Positions 1 through 6,700 of a stretch of 18,680 bases of DNA are shown one piece after another. Position 1 is the first letter of the stretch; each line of letters starts with the position of its first letter. The DNA is taken from contig JAKAMV010000089.1 in assembly GCA_021812735.1 (NCBI GenBank), forward strand, positions 1 to 18,680, given 5' to 3'. Under the pieces are notes generated by a model that saw nothing but the letters and a program-made list of their open reading frames with translations, ran no database searches and was not told the origin of the DNA. A program made the translations under genes and the position numbers. This DNA comes from Chloroflexota bacterium. Its GTDB lineage: Bacteria; Chloroflexota; Limnocylindria; Limnocylindrales; CSP1-4.

Positions 1-540
1 GCCGGGCGCCGCCGGCGGCGGACTGCTGCCGGGCCGCGTGACGGGCTCTGGCGTCCATGGCCGCAGGGAGGCCAGGCTGCCCATCAGGAGCGTCGCGCTG
101 GGGTCCGTGATGTCCGCCGGTACCGCTGCCGAGCGCGGGTCCGCTGCGACGAGGGCGATGATGGAGGTGGGCGGCCCGGCCTGGGACACCGAGATCCAGA
201 CCGTCACGCCGGCCCGCTGGTAGGCGGTCCACGCCCCGGACCGCTGGACGGGCTGGTAGCCGGCACGGCGCAGGGATGCGTCGTAGGCGGACTGCTCCTG
301 GGCCGGGTACTGCGGCGAGGTGAAGGCGTAGAAGCGGGCGTTGCCGTCCATCCCCGGCCCCTCGGCCCCGACAACCACGGTTGCGCCGGGCGGGACGGGG
401 AGGTCGGCGAGGACGTTCGCGGCCGCGGAGGCATTCGGCCCGGGCGAGCCCGCGCATGCGGCAGCCGATCCGGCGAATGCAAGGAGGGCGAGGGCAGCCG
501 CAAGCCGACCTGCGCGGTGCGGGGCGCGGCGGGCTGGCAT
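1..540 (-). CDS. Exported lipoprotein, 5' part (cut by left edge)
   Basis: The frame is open from an ATG at 540 through the left edge, giving 180 residues without a stop. The N-terminus is a classic lipoprotein signal: MPARRAPHR (basic), a hydrophobic Ala/Leu run, then SAAAC with the candidate lipidated Cys at residue 29. It is followed by a Ser/Ala/Pro linker and a small soluble region beginning near VLADLPVPPG. An AGGGAG ribosome-binding site lies about 9 nt before the ATG. The visible part has no catalytic motif I recognise; by analogy it is an extracytoplasmic lipoprotein of unknown function. The last visible residues are Pro/Ser-rich, suggesting a flexible tail. It is divergent from the thiolase gene and shares its 185-bp promoter region. 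I am confident it is a gene and lipoprotein, but not of its role. Confidence 0.75.
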   Translation of the reverse strand, partial: MPARRAPHRAGRLAAALALLAFAGSAAACAGSPGPNASAAANVLADLPVPPGATVVVGAEGPGMDGNARFYAFTSPQYPAQEQSAYDASLRRAGYQPVQRSGAWTAYQRAGVTVWISVSQAGPPTSIIALVAADPRSAAVPADITDPSATLLMGSLASLRPWTPEPVTRPGSSPPPAAPG

Positions 541-686
541 GTCAGCGTCTCCCTGCGCACGCCAAGGCGCAGTTCCGGGCAGGGGCCGACAGTGGGTCCT
601 CGCGCTGCGGCCGTCTGGCACGGGCGGCGCGCAACCGCACAGACCCGGTCCGCGCCACAGCCCCCGCTTCGACGCGTGCCAGTGCA

Positions 687-692
687 AGGATA
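687..692 (-). promoter_or_regulatory. Candidate -10 box for the lipoprotein gene
   Basis: On the minus strand this reads TATCCT, a TANNNT-type -10 element. A -35-like TTGTAG lies 19 bp upstream (+ strand 712-717), which is longer than the ideal spacing. It would give a leader of about 140 nt before the start at 540. It faces away from the thiolase promoter. Confidence 0.35.
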
Positions 693-712
693 GTCCACCT
701 CGCCGGGGTCCC

Positions 713-718
713 TACAAT
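713..718 (+). promoter_or_regulatory. -10 box for a leaderless thiolase transcript
   Basis: TACAAT is separated from the ATG at 726 by only 7 nt, so the expected transcription start falls on or next to the start codon. No Shine-Dalgarno sequence is present. No convincing -35 is visible. The same geometry recurs before several other genes in the window. Confidence 0.5.
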
Positions 719-725
719 CGGACCT

Positions 726-1952
726 ATGTCCACCCAATCGCTCCAATCGCGCCATGAGGCGTGGATCATCGACGCCGTCCGAACTCCGATCGGGCGGTAT
801 GGCGGCGCGCTGGCGGCCGTCCGCCCCGACGACCTGGCGGCGGCGGTCATCCGCGCGATCGTCGATCGCAGCGGGCTCGACGGGTCACTCGTCGAGGACG
901 TCGTCCTCGGCTGCGCCAACCAGGCGGGCGAGGACAATCGCAACGTCGCGCGCATGGCGCTGCTGCTGGCAGGCCTGCCCGTCGAGGTCGCCGGGCTCAC
1001 CGTCAACCGGCTCTGCGGATCGGGGCTCCAGGCGGTCAACACTGCCGCCCACGCCATCGGTGCGGGCGACGGGGAGGTGTTCATCGCGGGCGGGGTGGAG
1101 TCGATGACGCGCTCGCCGTACGTGATGCTCAAGCCCGAGGGCGCCTACGACCGCGGGCCGCGCGCGATGGAGGACACGACCCTCGGATGGCGGTTCGTGA
1201 ACCCCCGGATGCAGGGGCTGTACCCGCCCATCTCGCTGGGCGAGACCGCGGAGCGGGTCGCCGAGGAGTACGGCGTGTCGCGCGAGCGGCAGGACGCATT
1301 CGCCCTCGAGAGCCAGCGACGCGCCGCGGCGGCGATCGAGACCGGCCGCTTCGCCGACCAGCTCATCCCCGTCGAGGTGCCGAGCAGGAAGGGCGCTGTA
1401 ACCCTCGTCGAGGGCGACGAGCACCCGCGCGCCACCTCCCTCGAGGCGCTCGCGGCCCTGCGGCCGGCGTTCGTCAAGGGCGGGACGGTGACCGCGGGCA
1501 ACAGCTCGGGCATCAACGACGGCGCGTCCGCTCTGCTCCTCGTGGAAGCGGCGCGGGCGAGGACGCTTGGCCTCAAGCCGATGGCCCGGGTGGTCTCGAC
1601 CGCGGTGGCCGGGGTGCACCCGGATGTGATGGGCATGGGCCCGGTGCCGGCCGTGCGCAAGGCGCTGGGGCGGGCGGGCCTCGCGGTGGCGGATCTCGAC
1701 GTGATCGAGATCAACGAGGCGTTCGCCAGCCAGTCGGTCGCGTGCGCCGACGAGCTCGGCCTCGACCTCGCGAAGGTCAACCCGAATGGCGGCGCGATCG
1801 CGCTCGGGCATCCGCTGGGGGCCTCAGGGGCGCGGCTGATGACGATGCTCGTCCACGAGCTGCGGCGCGCGAACGGCCGTTTCGGCATCGCGACGATGTG
1901 CATCGGCGTGGGGCAGGGGATCGCGACCGTCGTGGAGCGGGTGGAGGGGTAG
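726..1952 (+). CDS. Thiolase family acetyl-CoA acyltransferase
   Basis: This 408-residue protein is a typical-length degradative or biosynthetic thiolase. It would catalyse CoA-dependent cleavage of 3-ketoacyl-CoA or the reverse condensation of acetyl-CoA, in the cytosol. Diagnostic motifs are complete: the nucleophilic Cys97 in NRLCGSGLQA, the thiolase GGVESMTRSP segment, NEAFA at 330-334, His362 in GGAIALGHPLGASGAR, and the acid/base Cys392 in MCIGVGQG. The RxDxF and GNSSGINDGA segments are also as expected. The closest-looking group is the PcaF/FadA/AtoB type; substrate chain length cannot be read from the sequence. I chose the ATG at 726 because it follows a TACAAT -10 by 7 nt and gives a normal N-terminus (HEAWIIDAVRTPIG); the open frame continues upstream to 381 but that stretch is non-thiolase. 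No partner hydratase or dehydrogenase gene is next to it, so it looks monocistronic. Confidence 0.92.
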   Translation: MSTQSLQSRHEAWIIDAVRTPIGRYGGALAAVRPDDLAAAVIRAIVDRSGLDGSLVEDVVLGCANQAGEDNRNVARMALLLAGLPVEVAGLTVNRLCGSGLQAVNTAAHAIGAGDGEVFIAGGVESMTRSPYVMLKPEGAYDRGPRAMEDTTLGWRFVNPRMQGLYPPISLGETAERVAEEYGVSRERQDAFALESQRRAAAAIETGRFADQLIPVEVPSRKGAVTLVEGDEHPRATSLEALAALRPAFVKGGTVTAGNSSGINDGASALLLVEAARARTLGLKPMARVVSTAVAGVHPDVMGMGPVPAVRKALGRAGLAVADLDVIEINEAFASQSVACADELGLDLAKVNPNGGAIALGHPLGASGARLMTMLVHELRRANGRFGIATMCIGVGQGIATVVERVEG

Positions 1953-2044
1953 AGACCGGGCGTGCCCCTCGGAGGCTCGCGCCGGCGTGCCCTTCTTACT
2001 GTCATACCGCGCCCAGGTGAGCGCGGCGCCGGTCGCGGCCAGGC

Positions 2045-2064
2045 GCCCCGCATCGACGCGGGGC
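2045..2064 (+). terminator. Terminator-like hairpin after the thiolase gene
   Basis: GCCCCGC and GCGGGGC form a perfect 7-bp stem around the loop ATCGAC, followed by a pyrimidine-rich tail (CCCTCCCTTCT). It lies about 90 nt after the thiolase stop. The tail is poor in T, so termination strength is uncertain. Confidence 0.4.
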
Positions 2065-2305
2065 CCCTCCCTTCTGCAATACCGAAGCTGCCGGTGGTAT
2101 GCGCCGCGATCAGGCCGTAGCACCGGCCAAGGCGGTATTCGGGACTCCGATGAGCGTGGACCTCCCGCCAAACGGGCCGCAGCACCGCCCACGCCGGTAC
2201 AGCGGGTCTCCGGGCATCGCCGGGCGCCGGCGGGCGCTCCCCGGCGACTGAGCGCAGGCCGACTGCCCTCCCCCCCCGCCGACGGCCTGAGGAGATTCAC
2301 CCCGA

Positions 2306-2331
2306 ATTTCGTCGCGGGCAGTGGACGAAAT
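2306..2331. promoter_or_regulatory. Perfect 8-bp dyad upstream of the A-type Fe-S carrier gene
   Basis: ATTTCGTC (2306-2313) and GACGAAAT (2324-2331) are exact inverted repeats with a 10-bp spacer, so the half-sites lie 18 bp apart centre to centre. It sits just upstream of a possible -10 (TACGAT, 2345-2350). The position and AT-rich ends in a GC-rich context suggest an operator for a dimeric regulator; which regulator is unknown. Confidence 0.4.
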
Positions 2332-2344
2332 CAATTGCTGTGCG

Positions 2345-2350
2345 TACGAT
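2345..2350 (+). promoter_or_regulatory. Candidate -10 box for the A-type carrier gene
   Basis: TACGAT fits the TANNNT pattern. It would give a leader of roughly 50 nt containing the GAAGGAG ribosome-binding site. No clear -35 is seen; the upstream dyad overlaps the -35 region. Confidence 0.3.
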
Positions 2351-2404
2351 CCTCGAGTCTCGGACCGGGCGGTCCCGGACCCGCGACCCGAAGGAGTACC
2401 CGCC

Positions 2405-2785
2405 GTGATCGACGCCCAGCCCTCGATCGTCTCCTTGACTGACGCCGCCGCCCACAGGCTGCGCGAGCTGACCAAGGAAGAGACGAGCCCCGCCATCGGC
2501 CTGCGCGTGTACGTCTACTCCGGGGGCTGCTCGGGCTACCGCTACGGGATGATGCTGGAGGACCAGCCCACCGCCGACGACAGCGTCCTCGAGGCGAACG
2601 GCGTCCGAGTCTACGTGGACAGCAGCAGCGTCCCGCTCCTGGTCGGCTCGTCCATCGACTACGTGGACACCCTCATGGGCGCGGGCTTCACGGTCGCGAA
2701 CCCCAACGCCGTCTCCGGCTGCGGCTGCGGCTCCTCCTTCCGCACCGCCGACGACGCCGGCACGCCGCGCGCATGCTCCCACTGA
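2405..2785 (+). CDS. A-type iron-sulfur carrier (ErpA/IscA/HesB family)
   Basis: This 126-residue protein matches the A-type Fe-S scaffold/carrier family, which passes [2Fe-2S] or [4Fe-4S] clusters to apoproteins in the cytosol. The three conserved cysteines are in place: Cys42 in SGGCSGYRYG and Cys106/Cys108 in SGCGCGSSF near the C-terminus. The fold markers LRVYVYSGGCSG and IDYVDTLMGAGF are also recognisable. The start is a GTG at 2405, chosen because GAAGGAG (2390-2396) sits 8 nt upstream; the frame runs further upstream through the promoter and dyad. A 16-residue C-terminal tail ending RACSH follows the CGC motif, with an extra Cys at 124. No other suf/isc gene is adjacent, so it seems to be a solitary carrier. 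A strong hairpin follows at 2836. Confidence 0.9.
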   Translation: MIDAQPSIVSLTDAAAHRLRELTKEETSPAIGLRVYVYSGGCSGYRYGMMLEDQPTADDSVLEANGVRVYVDSSSVPLLVGSSIDYVDTLMGAGFTVANPNAVSGCGCGSSFRTADDAGTPRACSH

Positions 2786-2835
2786 CCGCCTGACGGTCGC
2801 GCCACCAGCCCGCTGCGCAGCCGCTGCGCCGATCT

Positions 2836-2860
2836 CGAGCCGCCGGCCGCCGGCGGCTCG
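2836..2860 (+). terminator. Strong GC hairpin after the A-type carrier gene
   Basis: A perfect 11-bp stem (CGAGCCGCCGG / CCGGCGGCTCG) with a 3-nt loop lies 50 nt after the stop. There is no T-run after it, so it is a terminator by position and stability only. Confidence 0.5.
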
Positions 2861-2907
2861 CTCGAATCCAGCGCCCCGAGCGCTCGCGCGATTCGGGTGC
2901 TCGGTCC

Positions 2908-2913
2908 TACCCT
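2908..2913 (+). promoter_or_regulatory. -10 box for a leaderless LON-domain gene
   Basis: TACCCT is followed by 6 nt and then the GTG start at 2920. No ribosome-binding site exists. This predicts transcription starting on the GTG. Confidence 0.4.
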
Positions 2914-2919
2914 CGTCCC

Positions 2920-3690
2920 GTGCGTCTCCCCCTGTTTCCCCTCCACGCGGTCCTCGCGCCCGGCATCGCACTGCCGCTGCACGTGTTCGAGGAGCGATAC
3001 CGGCTGATGGTTCGTCGCTGCCTCGACACGTCCTCGCCGTTCGGTGTCGTGCTGATCCGCGAGGGCTCCGAGGTGGCGCCCAGGGCCGGCGGGGGCGCGG
3101 ACCTGGCGATCGCGGGCGTGGGCACGTTTGCCGAGATCCGCGAGGCCAGCAAGTTCGCGGACGGCCGCTGGAGCCTGCTGGTGGTGGGCGCCGGCCGGTT
3201 CACCGTGCTCGAGATTGACGCTGCGGCGGAGCCGTACCTCGTGGCGGAGGTCGAGCCGCTGCCCGACGAGGTGGGGGATCCCGACACGGCAGCGCTCCTG
3301 GTCGAGCAGGTGGGCGCGCGGTTCATCGAGTACCTCCGCGAGCTCCAGCCCCGGGACGGCGAGCTGGGCCTGCCCGTCGACGTCCGGGTCGAGGTCGAGG
3401 TGGATGACGAACCGGTCGAGGAGGTGGGCGCCGACGCGGAGGTGGACGGCGGCCGCGAGCCCAGCCTCGAGTCGCTCCGCGTGCCCGAGGATCCGTCCCC
3501 GCTGTCGTTCCTGCTGACCGGCATCGTGCAGGTGGAGCTTGACCGCAAGCAGGCGCTGCTTGAGGCGCCCACGGCCGAGGACCGCCTGCGGGATCTCGAC
3601 GACCTGCTGCGGCGCGAGCTCGACCTGCTCCACCAGCGGCTCGGCCTCTACGTGCCAGACCGCGGCAACCTTGGCGACCGGCTGAACTGA
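2920..3690 (+). CDS. Stand-alone LON substrate-binding domain protein
   Basis: A 256-residue protein beginning RLPLFPLHAVLAPGIALPLH and continuing VFEERYRLMVRRCL, the hallmark start of the Lon N-terminal (LON substrate-binding, PF02190-type) domain. The domain core includes GVVLIREGSEV, GVGTFAEI and a GAGRFTVLEI strand; the C-terminal third is helical (LEAPTAEDRLRDLDDLLRRELDLLHQRLG). There is no AAA+ ATPase or Ser-Lys protease domain, so this is not the Lon protease itself. Such short proteins are widespread but their role is not established; substrate recognition or adaptor activity is an inference. An acidic stretch (VEVEVDDEPVEEVGADAEVD) interrupts the middle. The GTG at 2920 is preferred because the motif begins immediately after it and a -10 box lies 6 nt upstream. 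It converges on the MMPL-YhgE gene. Confidence 0.85.
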   Translation: MRLPLFPLHAVLAPGIALPLHVFEERYRLMVRRCLDTSSPFGVVLIREGSEVAPRAGGGADLAIAGVGTFAEIREASKFADGRWSLLVVGAGRFTVLEIDAAAEPYLVAEVEPLPDEVGDPDTAALLVEQVGARFIEYLRELQPRDGELGLPVDVRVEVEVDDEPVEEVGADAEVDGGREPSLESLRVPEDPSPLSFLLTGIVQVELDRKQALLEAPTAEDRLRDLDDLLRRELDLLHQRLGLYVPDRGNLGDRLN

Positions 3691-3691
3691 C

Positions 3692-3724
3692 TGGCGGCGG
3701 CGGAGCGTGGCGAGCCCGCCGCCA
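3692..3724. terminator. Shared hairpin between convergent genes
   Basis: TGGCGGCGG (3692-3700) and CCGCCGCCA (3716-3724) form a perfect 9-bp stem with a 15-nt loop in the 43-bp gap between the LON-domain stop and the MMPL-YhgE stop. It could serve both strands. Confidence 0.4.
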
Positions 3725-3733
3725 CGCCCCTCC

Positions 3734-6700
3734 TCACGCCGTGGCGGGCTTCGTCTCGCCGCGACTCCTCGCGCCCACGCTGATCGCCACGACCACGAGC
3801 GCGCCCACGATGAGCCAGACACCCAGCGCCGCCGCGTCCACCGCCACCGGCGAGCTGGGGCTCTCGATGGCGGCCCGGACCGCGTCGACCGCCCAGGACG
3901 TCGGCAGGAAGGGCCGGGCGAACGCGAGCGGGCCGGGCAGCGCCTCGACGCCGAACGGGTAGCCCGAGGCCGCGATGCCGAGGCCGGTCAGCAGCAGGCC
4001 CGCCACCCAGCCCCGGACCCCGAAGGCGGCCACGAGGGCGCCCAGGACGGTCGAGAAGGCGACGGCGGCCAGCAGGCTGACGCCCAGGAGCAGGGGCAGG
4101 CGAGCCGCGTCGAGTCCCACCCCCAGGCGGACTCCCGCCACCATCAGCGCGGCAGCGACGACGCCCACGCCTGCGGCCAGCGCCACCGCTCCCGCCGGCC
4201 CAGCCCACCACCGCCGCCGGTCGCGACCCAGCGCGGGTACCGCGAGCAGCGCGGCGAGGGCGCCGAGCCAGAGAGCGACGGCCATCGCCAGCGGCGCGAT
4301 GCCGGGGGCGACTCCCGCCGTGGACGCGGTCTCCACCGACACCGGGTCGGCGACGCGGGCGGCCACCTGTGTGCGGTCCGCCGTGCCGTCGACGGGCATC
4401 GATCCCGCCGCGGACGTGAGCGCGCTGGAGACCGTGGCCGCGTCGCCCGAGAGCGACTTGCCGTCGGCGGCCAGCTGGCCGGTCTCGGCCTGGACGATCC
4501 TCGCCCCGTCGAGCGCCTGGTTGACCGCGTCGGAGAGCTGGCCGGCGCTGCCGGCGGCGGTCTTCGTCCCGGACGCGATCTGGGCGGCACCGCCGGCCGT
4601 CTGCTCGGCGCCCGAGGCGAGCTTGTCGGCCGCCGACGCGAGCGCCGTCATGCCGTTCGAGAGCGAGGACGCCCCGGACGACAGGTCCGACGCACCCGAG
4701 GAGAGCTGGCCAACGCCGTCCGCCAGTTGGGGCATGCCGGCCGCCAGCTGCTGTGTGCCGCCGGCCAGCTGCGACGCGCCGCTGGAGAGCTGGGCGACGC
4801 CCGCGGCGAGGCTCGTGGCGCCGGCTGCAGACTGCGCGATGCCGGACTGGATGGCCGGACCGCTGGCCACCAGCGGCGAGAGGCCTGCGTGCAGCTGCGA
4901 CGCGCCGGTGCTGGCGGCGGCTGCGCCGCTGGCGACGCTGGCCGCCGCCGCGTCCGCGGCGCTCGCCCCGGCAGCCAGGGTCGCGGCTGAGGTGCGGAGC
5001 GTCGATGAGCCTGCGGCGAGGGTCGTGAGCGCCCCGCAGACAGCGGGCCCGCCGCCCTGGGCGACGCAGGTCGCGGCGATCCCGTCAAGCGTGCCGCTAT
5101 AGGCATCAACGCCCGACGAGAGGCCGGCGGCGCCCGACGACACGCCGGCCGACGCCGCTGCCGCCTGGCCGGCGCCGGCGGCGAGGTCGTGCGCGCCCAT
5201 GGCGAGGCTGGCCATCGCGGCGTCGAGGGCCTGGACCTGGCCGCCGAGGCCGTCCGTGCTCGCGGCCAGCGTCTGCAGGCCCGACGCGAGCGAGTCCGCC
5301 CCGGCCGCCGACTGCGACGCGCCCTGGGCGAGGGCGGACGCCCCGACCGCCAGCTGGGACACCTGGTCCGGCAGGCCCTGGGTCTGGCCGTTGAGCTTGT
5401 CGAGGCCGTCGGACAGCGACGACGCGCCCCCCGCGAGCGACGACGCGCCGCTGGCGGTCCGGTGGACGCCTGACGCGAGCGACGACGCGCCTGAGGAGAG
5501 CTGTTCCGCGCCGCCCGCCAGCGAGGCCGTGCCGCTGGCGAGCTGCTGGGCACCGCTGATCGACGAGGATGCGCCCGACGCCATCTGGCCGAGGCCTGTC
5601 ACGAGCTGGCCCGACACCGAGCTGACGCCGCTCGCGTTGTCGGCGAGCGTGCTGGCGTTCGACGCGACGTCCTTCGCCGAGGCCGCGGACGACGTCACCC
5701 TGGCCTGGGCGGTGGACACCGCGAGCAGCACGTCCTCCACGTAGGATGCCGTCGCGTCGCGGGTGGCGGCCGCGGTGATGGCATCGCTCACGGACCTCGC
5801 GACGGCCGTGGCCACGTTGCCGCCGCCAGGGCCCGTCTGGAGCTGGAGCGTCGCCGACGGCGTGTTGCCGGACGTGCCGGCGCGAATCTCCGCGATGGTG
5901 CGCGAGAAGTCGGCTGGGATGGTCAGCACCGCGGCGTAGCTCCCCGACGCGAGGCCGTCGGCGGCGGCCTGCGCGTCCGTCGCGGTCCACGCCACGGACG
6001 ACTCCGCTGACCCGCCGGCGCCGGGACCGCTGGCGCCGTTCGCAACCAGCCCGTCGCCGACCTCCTTGCCCAGGGCGAGGGTCTGCGCCGTGCCGTCGCC
6101 GGCGGTGACCGTGGCGCCCTGGTCCCGGTTGACCACCGCGGCCTGGACCGTCACCGCCCCCGCCCGCGGCTGCCAGGCCCACATGACGAGGCCGGCCAGG
6201 GTCACCGGGACCAGCACCGCGAGCCCCAGCGCCACAGCGGCGCGGACCGGCGAGCGGCGCCGCCCGGTGGCCGCCGGGCGACCCAGGCCGGGCTCGGCTC
6301 CGGTCAGCGCCTCGGCGCCCGCGTCGGCCGTCGCCGCAGCGAGCGCGGTGTCGCCCAGGCCCGGCTCGCCGGCCGCCGTCGCGGCTGCGGGCACCAGTGA
6401 CCCCAGGCGGGTCCCGGACGGCCACCACGCGCGCTCGCCCGCCAGGGTCGTGATGGCCGGCACGAGGACGGAGCGGACGACGAACGTGTCGATGAGCACG
6501 CCGATCGCCACGGCGACGCCCACCTGGAACAGGACGACCAGCGGCGCGGTGGCCATCGAGCCGAACGTGCCGGCCAGGATCAGGCCCGCCGACGTGATCA
6601 CCGCGCCGGTGCGGCCCGACGCGATCCGGATGCCGTCGTGGATCGGCCGGGTCTCACTCTCCTCTCGGACTCGGCTCATCAGGAAGATGTTGTAGTCGGA

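Larger units (their letters stand above)
1953..2404. other. Intergenic region, no gene seen
   Basis: About 450 nt without a credible coding frame. It holds a terminator-like hairpin (2045-2064), a distant 7-bp inverted pair AATACCG/CGGTATT (2078-2084 and 2133-2139), a run of eight C (2270-2277), and the dyad and promoter region of the A-type carrier gene downstream. Confidence 0.6.

Noticed and set aside
381..725. Upstream extension of the thiolase frame
   Set aside because: The added residues are Arg/Ala-rich, overlap the lipoprotein gene on the other strand, and precede the -10 box; the thiolase family begins near the ATG at 726.
2078..2139. AATACCG/CGGTATT inverted pair in the 1953-2404 gap
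   Set aside because: Seven bases separated by 48 nt is within chance for a region of this size, and no promoter or gene start is next to it.
2270..2277. Run of eight C as a possible phase-variation tract
   Set aside because: It lies in non-coding DNA away from any promoter spacing I can define, and may be a sequencing-sensitive homopolymer.
4496..5554. 21-nt repeats as a possible CRISPR or tandem DNA repeat
   Set aside because: The period is exactly seven codons in frame with the YhgE-type heptads, and units diverge at the DNA level. There are no spacers.
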